A program made the position numbers and the translations under genes. From Mytilisepta virgata (lineage: Eukaryota > Mollusca > Bivalvia > Mytilida > Mytilidae): DNA of 64,000 nt. The DNA is taken from NCBI GenBank assembly GCA_028015205.1, contig CM051518.1, forward strand, positions 57,236,978 to 57,300,977, written 5' to 3'. Below, one piece after another: positions 12,201 through 22,200 of the stretch. How positions within the stretch are numbered: the stretch's first letter is position 1; the number at the start of each line of letters is the position of its first letter. The notes below the pieces were generated by a model. It did not search any database. It saw nothing but the letters and a program-made list of their open reading frames with translations, and was not told the DNA's origin.

Positions 12201-13676
12201 GATATAACTGAACCATCTTTTGATTCCAAGAGTATGGAACAAACTGTTAAATTGAAAAATTCTGAAATTTTATCAGATTTAGACTCAAAACTTGCACATC
12301 TGACTTTCGATCGCAATGAAAAATTGAAAACTTTGGTATTTTCTTTTAAAAATCTTTTTCCAGATGTGACAAACAAAACCACTGCTGTTTGTCATGATGT
12401 TGATGTAGGCGATGCTTCTCCAATTAAGCAACATCCTTACCGGCTCAATCCACTTAAACTTGATGTTATGAGACAAGAAATTAGATATATGCTTGACAAT
12501 GATATTATTGAGCCGAGTAACAGTGAATGGAGCTCTCCTTGTCTTCTTGTACCCAAACCAGATAAAACCTTTCGTTTCGTTACTGATTTCAGAAAAGTAA
12601 ACTCAGTCTCAAAATCTGACTCCTATCCGATTCCAAGGATAGACGATTGTATTGATAACATTGGACAATCAAAATTCGTAAGCAAATTTGATTTATTAAA
12701 AGGTTACTGGCAGGTCCCCCTGACACCGAGAGCTCGTGAAATATCAACTTTTGTCACACCAGACGGCTTATTTCAATATACTGTCATGCCGTTTGGTTTG
12801 AAAAATGCTCCAGCTACATTTCAAAGAATGATCAATAATGTTATAAAAGATTTAGACTGTTGTTATGCTTATATTGATGATCTTATTGTATGTAGTGATA
12901 GCTGGGAAGAGCATTTAACACATTTATATGATACTTTTGATAGATTGTCACAATCAAATTTGACTGTTAATCTTGCTAAAAGTGAATTTTGTAATGCCAC
13001 TGTTGATTATTTAGGGCACACAGTTGGCCAAGGTCAAGTGAAACCTATTATGGCTAAAGTGGATGCAATTACCAATTTTCCTCCTCCTACAAATAAAAAA
13101 CAACTTATGAGATATTTAGGCATGATTGGATTTTACAGAAAATTTTGTTCAAATTTTGCTACTGTTGTTCAACCATTGACTCATCTTTTACGAAAAGATT
13201 CTAAATTCATCTGGAGTGATAATTGTCAAAACTGTTTTGAAAAAAGCAAATCACTTTTAATTAACAGTTCCGTTCTTATCACTCCAGACTTTAAAAAGCA
13301 ATTCAAACTTGCCGTTGATGCAAGTGATGTAGGAGTTGGAGCAGTTTTATATCAAGAAACAGATGATAATGTTGAGAAACCTATATCATATTTTTCCAAG
13401 AAATTAGATAAACATCAGAAAAATTATTCCACTATTGAAAAAGAATGTTTTGCACTGTTGTCTGCACTTCAACATTTTGATGTATATTTAAATCCCACTA
13501 TGCATCCTATTCTGGTTTATACTGATCATAATCCTCTCACCTTCATACATAAAATGAGAAACAAGAACCAGAGGTTGACTAGGTGGAGTTTATTGTTACA
13601 GGAATATGATATTATTGTAAAACATATTAAAGGTAAAGATAATGTAATAGCAGATGCTTTATCTAGATCTTATTAA
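9279..13676 (+). CDS. gag-pol: Gag-pol polyprotein of the Gmr1-like element (1465 residues from this ATG)
   Basis: A single open frame encodes gag and pol without a frameshift between them. By residue from the ATG at 9279: charged coiled-coil start and gag capsid-like region (1-260); zinc knuckle CAYCKKNGHLMADC (275-288); aspartic protease DTGAS (359); integrase zinc domain with H608, H615, C645, C648; integrase core D679, D738, E774 (DD35E); a GPY/F-like module (CGPYTI). The reverse transcriptase follows with D1138 and YIDD (1198-1201), then RNase H with D1347, E1387 or E1389, and D1416, ending ALSRSY. The same frame is open from an upstream ATG at 9012, which looks like the true gag start, but TAG at 9153-9155 interrupts it at codon 48. 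The coiled-coil ATG at 9279 may therefore be only an internal methionine. The product would copy and integrate the element. Confidence 0.95.
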   Translation: MEKQFENEVKLKQLEKEEKQAELEMRERIEMEKIKMEMVKAESNTKSKSEQFEAAKNIRLVPKFCEKTVDKFFPQFEKIAQNLKWPKPFWTTMLQSVFVGKAAEIYSALSSEKSSDYDTVKQEVLKAYELVPEAYRQKFRSYKKFETQTYVEFAREKEDLFDKWLTSKKIDNNFDKLRQLMLLEEFKQCVNLDLKTHLDDKTVETLQDAAVVSDNYTISHKRSFKGQNFNTSSGNYKNQSTERTDCKPVAQNKSPSSYNMSGPKFDTFEKKSLTCAYCKKNGHLMADCFRLQKKNERDHKPKSSACTTPVVTNKLECPASQAFKSSFCDYMEDYKPFMSDGFVSFADNTTPQPIKILRDTGASQSLLLEGVLPLSEETSVGASVLLQGVELGCIDVPLHRIYLKSDLITGPVVVGVRPTLPVEGVSLLLGNDLARNKVVAEPIVTSEPVVDVKSPEDDAERYPACVVTRAMARKQQDEDLQEDQNDYMDLSDTFLADIEGPGSSKKAIIRPPGTNERVIMPWPDVNSHSLDKRTFREEQNKDPEVLQLCKRALPQEEADKVAECYYHQDGILMRKWRPPDAIPEEEWRVVYQVVVPKVYRQEIIGLAHDTPLAGHLGIRKTCLKILQHFYWPRLRNDVAEYCKSCHICQVVGKPNQKIPPAPLLPIPAFEEPFSRALIDCVGPLPKTKTGNAYLLTIMCTSTRFPEAIPLRNIKTPTIVKALIKFFTLVGLPKSIQSDQGSNFMSGLFQQVVYQLGIAQYRSSAYHPESQGALERFHQTLKNTIRTFCLQFDRDWDDGVHFLLFAVREAVQESLGFNPFELVFGHTVRGPLKLVKEKWLTEHTDLNLLDYVSRFKEKLYTACQIAQKNLKTVQNKMKIWYDKDARDRVFEPGDKVLVFLPIPGHPLQAKYCGPYTIDSKINELNYIVKTPGRRKQNRVCHINMLKPYFERTNEGESKPVATLAMVKLENDHDKPDITEPSFDSKSMEQTVKLKNSEILSDLDSKLAHLTFDRNEKLKTLVFSFKNLFPDVTNKTTAVCHDVDVGDASPIKQHPYRLNPLKLDVMRQEIRYMLDNDIIEPSNSEWSSPCLLVPKPDKTFRFVTDFRKVNSVSKSDSYPIPRIDDCIDNIGQSKFVSKFDLLKGYWQVPLTPRAREISTFVTPDGLFQYTVMPFGLKNAPATFQRMINNVIKDLDCCYAYIDDLIVCSDSWEEHLTHLYDTFDRLSQSNLTVNLAKSEFCNATVDYLGHTVGQGQVKPIMAKVDAITNFPPPTNKKQLMRYLGMIGFYRKFCSNFATVVQPLTHLLRKDSKFIWSDNCQNCFEKSKSLLINSSVLITPDFKKQFKLAVDASDVGVGAVLYQETDDNVEKPISYFSKKLDKHQKNYSTIEKECFALLSALQHFDVYLNPTMHPILVYTDHNPLTFIHKMRNKNQRLTRWSLLLQEYDIIVKHIKGKDNVIADALSRSY

Positions 13677-13757
13677 AACACTGTATACATACTATATATA
13701 TATATATATATTTGTATATATTGTTCATGAAGTTCTCGTTACACTCAAACTTCTTTT

Positions 13758-13768
13758 AAGGGGGGAGG
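13758..13768 (+). other. Polypurine tract
   Basis: AAGGGGGGAGG lies directly before the 3' LTR, where plus-strand DNA synthesis of LTR elements is primed. Between the stop codon (13676) and this tract are a short TA run and about 60 nt without coding. Confidence 0.85.
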
Positions 13769-14420
13769 TGTTATGATATTGTAATTAGTATATTTATTTA
13801 TCTTGGCCTAATTTGTTTTGCGTAGCCTTATAACATGTATACTATGTTTACATAATACTTATAGTTGTTTACCAAATAATGTTATAACTGCGCAGTTTAG
13901 AAATCACTGGAACAATAATGGATATTGGTGGAATGACTAGAACTTTCTACTTGACTTATGTAATAATTATGGTGTGATTCGAACTTCTACCGTATTCCAG
14001 AAGTTTCCGTTCTACAGTATATATATGGACAAGAAAGTTAGACTTTCAGAACATCATTTATCGGACCAGATAGACATTCTTGTCAGGTCAGGACTGTTTC
14101 ATCATTTATCGGACCAGATAGACATTCTTGTCAGGTCAGCTGTTGGATTTATTTACGTTTCACACATCATCCTCGACATACTTTTATTTGCGTTGCGTCA
14201 TACTAGATTGTGACTGATTGGATATAATATTCCGTTTGGATTCAGGCAACAGTGACCAGAATTCCGGATCAAGAAAAAACAGGATTTTGAACAGTTAAGT
14301 TGACATTTTAGTTTTTTTGTAATATTTTTGTAAACTTTGTATATAATAAATCTTGTTAAATTTTATTATTGATTTGTGTCTTTTGTTGGCTACAATTTAA
14401 AGGTGATTTCGGCCGTAACA
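13769..14420 (+). repeat. 3' LTR, 652 bp, with internal tandem duplication
   Basis: Same ends as the 5' LTR. A segment starting 'catcatttatcggaccag' occurs twice (about 14055 and 14100), once in the 5' LTR. Near 14210 'gtgactgattgg' replaces 'gtatg'. AATAAA lies at 14345-14350. Confidence 0.95.
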
Positions 14421-14424
14421 CAGG

Positions 14425-15147
14425 TAAGAAAGAATACAATGGATAAATTATTGACCTGAAATCCTTCCATGACAAAAGTTATAGCTGCTGTCCAACACAG
14501 AAAGAAAAACATGCAAGCTCAAGGTAGCCCTTAGTAGCAGCATGAGCGGATTGTCAGTCATTTCGCAAGTTCGATTTCGGACATCTTCTTTTAATTTTTA
14601 AACGTTCAAGTATATATTTGGTATGAATCTGCAGAGTTAGTATTAACGTTCATGTAAGTATTAACAAATATCTAGAATGATGTTTCATCTTATTTTCATA
14701 TACTGAATGAAGACTCTTCAATGTTTCTCGCTATAGCCCTTCTTAGAAAATCTTTTCCGAATACAGGAATACAATTCTTAAACTACAATTTCGTGGCAAT
14801 TATTTTCTGTACACAAACATGTTTTTCGAGACCGGCGACGATCTTAGTTATTATAATCCTGACTGATTTATTTACATATACCCTTTTACTTTACTTTCTG
14901 TTGCAGTGATCTCCTATATAGGTAAAGAAAATTACCTAAAGCATTAGTTTCAATTCATTATAAATTTACTTTTCAAATCTATCAGAAAAATGCATAAATG
15001 GGCTTTTACAACATGTTCCCAAAGAACAAGAGAAGTAGACATCGGTCATTGATAAGACAGATGTTTATTGCAATGCAAAATAGACTAATTTAAAAACTAT
15101 TAATTTTTTTTATCATATAAATAAAAACTAATGTTTTGTTTCCACAG
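14425..15147. other. AT-rich stretch after the retroelement, no gene seen
   Basis: It contains no AKR exon and no domain-like translation. If the candidate plus-strand exons are real, this is part of their intron. Confidence 0.5.
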
Positions 15148-15253
15148 GCGCCAACTTCCCGACCTCTACTGTTAATGAAAAGTTTGATTTGTTCGATCCT
15201 TTTCGAAATTGGCACCAAGACAAATACCCCCCAAAAAATTCATTGCCAGAAAA
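15148..15253 (+). other. Candidate plus-strand exon of an unknown host gene
   Basis: It is bounded by 'tttccacag' and by AAAA|GTAAGTG, both good splice borders. The frame with a 2-nt start and 2-nt end is open for 34 codons. It reads with protein-like composition (for example EKFDLFDPFRNWHQDKYPP). I do not recognise the family. No further plus-strand exon was found up to 16 kb. It could be a fragment of a lost gene. Confidence 0.35.
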
Positions 15254-15943
15254 GTAAGTGATTTATTCAAATAGGATCTGCATCTTTCGATTATGAACTT
15301 TGATTTTCAGTATATACTGGATAAAATGTAATTTCGCATCGACATGTTGAAAAGATTAAAAAAAATTTACTTATCTTCTGGGTCTTACAAAAGTCAGTAA
15401 TGCCAAACAAAGTAAAATTAATGAACATCGCAATTCCTTCACCACACTATTTTCAACGTGGTTTGAATACCTACATGTACATCATGTACTTAGTGCAGTT
15501 TGAACGATACAATTCCAAATCTGATGTATCCTGTGCACTTTAAAACTATTTCAATACCACCCAACGAAAATTCAATGACATTAAACAAATACCTCAACTC
15601 CATACCTCATCCCTTCAAAACAAATGAAGGGAGGTAATTAGCTAAGATTTCTAAGATTAAATTAACGACATATATATTCCTAGAGTACCATGTAAAATGA
15701 TGACAGTACTATCCTGCTAATAAACTTGCGAGATCGAATTCAGGTACAATTTTCATATGTAAAAGAACAAATGTTTTATTTCCAAACCAAACAGATAAAC
15801 TGAAAAGTTACCTACGATAATAAAGTTCCCCTATTTCAGGATACAAAATATAATCATAAGTTTCTATTATATAAACATGGTATATTTCTGTATCGCGTTC
15901 GTTAATGACTACCGTAAAAAGAAATAATAACATCTTTCAAATA
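15254..15943. other. Intergenic, nothing recognisable
   Basis: AT-rich sequence without coding signs or clear repeats between the candidate exon and the exon-8 relic. Confidence 0.5.
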
Positions 15944-16055
15944 TTACATGATCTGGACAAAAGGTTTTGGATTGTATTTATTTACATGTGAAGCATTGAA
16001 TCTCCATGTGTGGAAATGGAATTTCTGGCAGAGATGCCTGGTCTAATTTATCCAT
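15944..16055 (-). pseudogene. Relic of AKR exon 8
   Basis: After an acceptor 'tttcag' it reads [13 protein letters not shown], at the DNA level almost identical to exon 8 of copies C and D. It is 112 nt long instead of 120; the net 8-nt loss shifts the frame. In the shifted frame the rest of the exon (VNKYNPKP) is still recognisable. No companion exons were found between 6.6 and 15.9 kb. It is either the last trace of a fifth AKR copy or a duplicated terminal exon of copy B. Confidence 0.75.
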
Positions 16056-16084
16056 CTGAAACAAAATTATATATATTATATTAA

Positions 16085-16500
16085 AACGGACAAATATAAC
16101 TCAGGAGCAATAAAAAAAAAACGTAATCTATTGGACAGTCAAACCCAGGAAGACAAACGAACAACCACAAGCACAACAAATAAACACAAAAAACTAAAAA
16201 ACAATGAACAACACGAACTCATATAAAAACCAGGAGTGAACCCAGGTGCTCCGGAAGGGTAAGCAGTTCCTGTTCCGTATACGGCACCCGTCGTGAAGTT
16301 CAACAAAGTCAATCCGGGGGAAGTCACAAATCGGTGGAGGCACATGAAAGGTTACGACAGTGGGAACAGGTCCAGCATCATCTTAGATATTGGAACACTG
16401 TAATGGTCAATCAATTCATGATGACGACCGTAAAATTTCCTAAGTGATGACATCAACTTACCCTGATAAAACCCTGGTTAAGAAGCTTTTGTGACATCAG
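16085..16500. repeat. Dispersed repeat family X, copy 1
   Basis: About 400 bp match 27565-27925, with phrases 'gtgctccggaagggtaagcag', 'cgtgaagttcaacaaagtcaatccggg' and 'aaaccctggttaagaagcttttgtgaca'. Copy 1 has extra bases around 16345-16390. A third, shorter trace ('gatctcaagtgctctgga') is at about 33000-33070. Confidence 0.85.
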
Positions 16501-16653
16501 TAATCCTCTTTCACCCTTTCATAAGAAATAAGCATTTAAGTTTTATTTAGTAGTTAAATATACTATGATTATTCACTACCATTTTTCACCTATTTCGGGG
16601 AATCTTGTCTCTGAATAATTAAAATGCAAAATTACAAGTTGTATATACAACTC

Positions 16654-19153
16654 TTAATAAATGTTCTGCACAACTGGTCTAGGATTATATTTGTTTACAC
16701 GTGTTGAATTACTTTGCAATGTAACACTGTATGGATATGGAATTTCTGGTTGCGATGATTCGTCTAATCTAGCCATCTGAAAATAAAAATACTTTTGTTT
16801 TAACAGAGACTTGTCACAAATGTGTGAATGCTGAACTAAAATAACAATCCAAAGATACTAATATTAGATATAGTAAATTTATACTATGCTGTATACGACG
16901 CATTTCAAGGAGTTACCTCTCATCAGCAGCATTAAAACCGAAACATTTGGAAGACAAAAAACCAAACTTATATTAAACAAGAAGTACTGAAACAAAAATA
17001 CCGAAATTGGAAGCCAAATTTCAGCTAAGGAGATCTACCATGTGCAATACAAGGAATGGACCCTTAGTTGCTGTATACGCATAGTATAAATATATGCTAA
17101 CATATTAAAACAGAAATAGTGAAACGATATTGTTGGTCCTAAATAAAATATGAAGTTGAATATTTCTGCTTTAACGACCGATATTATTTGACCAATGAAT
17201 AATAGGGAATATAAATGATTAGCGCAAAAGATAAACACGTTTTTCCAAAAGCAGCGAAACAATTTTTTATATAGAAGAAAACACAAAATTTGAGTGGGAA
17301 TACCGATGCGACTTTTCGTGGTGCGAAAAGTGATACAGAGTTAAACTGTTAAATAAAATCGTCATTTTCGGGATATTTCTTTTTTTAAGCCCTTACTCCA
17401 TAAGGCGAAAGCAAATACCATGCATGCAAGAAAGATAAAGACGGCTACAAAGGATTGAGATAAGTTGAAAAAGGTATTCCGGGCATGTACGTTATAAGGT
17501 ACAATGTATATGTAGAAGAAGTAAAGTCAAGAAATACCAAAGGGATATTTGGAGGAGGGAAAAGTCGAAAAAATTGACAAACTCCGGAGAACAACGAAGA
17601 CAAGACCAAAACAAAATGCATAATTGTTACTTTAAATAGAAAATTTGTTACTCGGAATGTTACTAAAAACAGAAATTTTACGGCTCAGTCATTATAAGTG
17701 TTGTTACTGAAAACAGAACATGTTCGGCTGACGAATGTTACTATAATGAAATATTATGGTCAATCTGAGACTACTATAACACTAATACTATGTGTTATAG
17801 TAGTCACATGGCCAACTTATATTAGCCTTTCTACTTAAAAAAATGAAACTTTATTAATAAGTACATGAACACATTTTTCTTATTGTTTCCAGGGTAAATA
17901 TTCATAATTATTCTAAAAAACTTAAATCATCCTTACTAAAATGGTGAAAAATGGTTACAAAATATTGCCAAGTTCTTTGTATTTGTGATCAAAGTTTGAC
18001 GTTGCTAAAAAGACTCATTAGACTGAAATTTCCTTAGGCTCCTCTATCATGTCTATACTGTTACCGTATTAAATTCAGATGTTGTTCTGGAGTTATGTCG
18101 CCTTGTCCGTAAAAAAATCAAATGTGCACGAAAAATCACAAAATTAACAATTTTTGGGGAAATTAAAAATCGTGTAGACTTCGATGTGCTCAATATAACT
18201 TGTTAAAATTTGAAACATACTTTGTTAAGATAAGTATCTTTTAATGGTCAACTGCTAATCAATGCTATACATATAGTTTCAACTCCTATTTTGTGTTTTA
18301 ATATAATGAAGTTTACCCTTTACTAAATGACAAACGTCAAGTAAAAAGCCTACTTATATTACTGAAAACAGAAAATCATGTTACTAAAAACAAATATGGC
18401 GGCAAATATGTATTACTAAAACCAGAAAATCTTGTTAATGAAAACAGAAATATTACGGCAAATAAATATTACTAAAAACAAAAAAAAAATGCGGCGGACG
18501 GATGTTACTAAAAACAGAAATATTACGGCAAATATGTATTACTAAAAACAGAAAAATCATGTTAATAAAAAAGAATATTACAGTAAATAAATATTACTAA
18601 AAACAGAAAATTTGCAGCGGACAGATGCTACTAAAATCAGAAGTATTCAGGCAAATTTGTATTACTGAAAACAGTAAATCATGTTACTAAAAACAGAAAA
18701 TCATGTTAATAAAAAAATATTACGGTAAATAAATAATATTAAAAACAGAAAATTTGCGGCGGACAGATGTTACTAAAATCAAAAATATTCAGGCAAATAT
18801 GTATTTCTGAAAACAGAAAATCATGTTACTAAATACAGAAATATTACAGAAAATAAATATTACTAAAAACAGAAAAGCATGTTAATAGTTTAACTGCGAG
18901 TTTCGGGTGTTACTGGAAATAGTTAGCATACACAAAAAACCTGACAACCCGAAAACTATATTTACAGAATATTTGTCCCAAAATAAACGAATATTAAACA
19001 AAATATTTATATTTGAGAAAAAAAAATAATCCAAAGTTAAAAAATTAAAAAAAAAGTAAAAACAAAAATGGATTTTGTTTAATTTTGATTATTTTATCTT
19101 TATGATAATAAGAATTTCTCTATAATAAATAAAGAGTATTCGAAAACAGCATT

Positions 19154-19231
<78 letters not shown>

Positions 19232-22200
19232 AGCACTAAAATATTTTGTTATATGGAATTTAGAATGAACATTGATATGAAGTCTCACAAATAATAGGAA
19301 TATTTATATATAGCGTTAGTCCTCAAAGAGGTAAACAAAGTACAATTCACACATATCAACAAAACTGGAAACATATATTTAGTTGTGAATAGATCGGCGA
19401 GTTGTTGTCTATGCTATTCCGGATTTGTTCTGAAATTAGTCCATATATATTAATGGCGATGTTGTTTACATCCACTTCAAACTATATTATAGTCCAATAA
19501 AGACTGAAATCAATTTAATAAATATTGAAACAGTTGTCATATATCTATAAATTGTTGAGATAGTGAATTAAAATCATTATATTTTTATGTTAAATATAGA
19601 ATTTTCCTTCCAGACTTTGTGTTCAACCATAATGCGATCGACAATGTTTGTCAATCTTCCAAAGTACAAATAAAAAAAAACATATTTATTATATATGTTT
19701 ATTAATATGGTGAAATGATAATGGCATAAAACAAAAACTGCAAGAAGATATTAACAAACGTATATATAATCTGATATTATTGGACCAGACTCTCTCTCCG
19801 TCATGACAGTAAATGAAGATGTTTGCCAATCTAAGGAAATACGACCAAAAAACCATAAATTATGACAAATTTTTATTAAATTGATGAAATAATGTTATAA
19901 TAAAACCAATACCAAAAGAAAATATTATCAAGCATGTATGTAGTCTATTATTTTGCCACCAGACTCAACCAGACTCAACCGGACTCTATTTAGACGCGCC
20001 GTGAATTCTTGATGATACTATTTAAAGAAAATAAAAATCATAAATTTTGAAATATAAAATAAAATAAAAAGTATAAAATGTTATTTCAATTCAATACTGA
20101 AACTAATATTTTGACTTTTAAAACTCTTCAGGTACTTTTAACCCTTACCGAAAAGGCGTGCTGCAATATGTTTACAATGCAAATTAGTATTGTCACAAAG
20201 TTGTCGCAAACTAATACAATCTCTTATGTGGCTTCTTCGATGTTTCTGCGAACATAGCAGCAAGGTCGCAGAAAGATTTTGACCAATACAAATTTTGGTT
20301 GCAGCAGATGCGGCAAAAATATATAGCCTTGTATTGTTTCCTGCGATGTTTCTGTGAACATCGCAGCAAAGTTGCAGGAACTACAATATATGTATAAAAA
20401 TTAGAATTCTATACACATAATACACATCAATTCTTGCATGGATTATCAAACTTGGCAAGGATCATCAAAACATGGCTATAGTATTACAAGAAAAAAAAAG
20501 AAATAAATGGTTTAGGTGGGCATGAATATTTCAGCTGCATAGTTGTCACTTATGATATATCTGAAATCTTTTGTTGGAAGAATTCATTTTGTGAAGACAC
20601 AATTGTCTGTATATGAGAATTCACACCACAAATAAGCAACCATTTCATTTAGCTGCTAATTGTCCTAAATTAAGAAAATGAAGTCCTATAATACAAATTA
20701 TAGATGTGGTATATATACTTCAGTTTTCAATTATACATGTGTGCAACTGTAATTGCCATAATTTAAAATTATTATTTAAAAAAACCTTCAAAAATGAATT
20801 TTGTGTTTAAATCAACATAAATGAAACATCTTAATTCATGGAATACCATCTTTGTTTCTTTGTTTCTTAAAATTATGCACTTATTCATAGAACAACTTAG
20901 ATCATTGTCATTCCCACCAATTTCAAATTTAAACTAACAGGAAGTGGAAACTAGGCATGTTCAGGTTTAATTAGTTTTTCTGCAATGTTCTTGCGAACAT
21001 TGATTTTCCGCTTTGTTTCTGCGATATTGCAGCAAGTCTACAGCAATGTTCGCAAGAAGGTTGCGGCTACCTGCAAACATCCGGGAACATATAATTTTGA
21101 TTCCTGAAAACAAATTTGCTTGCAGCAGGTTTGCTGGAGACCAGCTGCAAGCTTGCTGCAAATATTTCTTTTTGGTAAGGGAAGTCTTATGTCACGCTCC
21201 TGGTATGGCTAAATTTAACTAAATATCATCCTTAAAATGTTTTAAAAGCTAAATTTCTAACAAGTATAACATCGGAGAGAAAATTTTTAAGATACCGTAT
21301 GAAATTTTCTGAACTACATTCATGTCAAAACTTCATAAATGTATAAAATAACCATATATCAAGTTTGAAACTTGTATTTTTACATAAAAAACACTTTTGT
21401 TGTAACAAAAATCACTTTTGTCTTATATCGCACACTCCGATATGGCTTAATTTGACTAAGTATGAATCAAAAATTGGTTGAAAAGCTAAATGTTGTGTTT
21501 TTTTTTACTGTGAAATTAAATATTTTTCATCTAACAAGTATTGCAGTAAGCTGCAGAGATGCCCTTTTGGATACCGTAACAAATTTATCAAATAAATTTA
21601 TATTAAAAAAAATGAAACTTGTATTTGTTCTTTAAAAACAGTAGCATTTTAATAAAAATCAGTTGTTTCTTATATCGCACAAGCTTATATAGCTAATTTT
21701 AACTTATTATCATCTTGTGTATATGTTTAAAAAGCTAAAAGTTTTTCACTGTAAAATGGAATTATTTTTATCAAACAAGTATTGCGGTAAGTTGCAGAGA
21801 AGCCTTTTAATATACCATATGAAACTGTCCTAAAAGTATAATATATGTACCCATCGAGTTTGAAACTTGTGTTTTCACTTTAAAATAAAATTTGGTAAGT
21901 CTGCGAACTTTAATTAACATGAAACATTTTAACAAAATCAGCTGAACGTCTTGGAAGCAAATTATTTTTTTTTTATTTAAAGAATTTAAACTACGCATGC
22001 GCCGTCATGATGACCAGTTCCAGAATTCAAGTACATTTGGTATACTACGAATGCGCCGTCCTAAAGCAGAGACGGATTTGGTCATAAAGACGAAAATGTT
22101 CGCCAAAACAAACTTAGTGCGCATGCTCCGTTCTAAGGACAAAATCAGACGCGGTCCTAGTCGTGGTCATAAGAACAGCCATTAAGACCATTTCCGTCCT

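Larger units (their letters stand above)
8321..14424 (+). mobile_element. LTR retrotransposon, Ty3/gypsy-type with copia-like pol order (Gmr1-like)
   Basis: A nearly complete element lies between target duplications CAGG (8321-8324 and 14421-14424; CAGGT if the first T is counted as target). It has LTRs at 8325-8921 and 13769-14420, both TGTTAT...GTAACA. It also has a tRNA-Pro type primer site at 8927, one long gag-pol frame, and a purine tract before the 3' LTR. The frame encodes capsid-like gag, a CCHC knuckle, protease, integrase, reverse transcriptase and RNase H in that order. No envelope frame is present. LTRs differ by only a few substitutions plus two indels, so the insertion is young. 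Closest known group by domain order: Gmr1-like elements, first described from Atlantic cod and other deuterostomes. Confidence 0.95.

Noticed and set aside
13677..13768. Envelope gene of the LTR element
   Set aside because: Only about 90 bp separate the pol stop from the 3' LTR, so there is no room for one.
19100..19288. Frame over the (AT)n microsatellite
   Set aside because: The translation is only alternating Ile/Tyr from the microsatellite.
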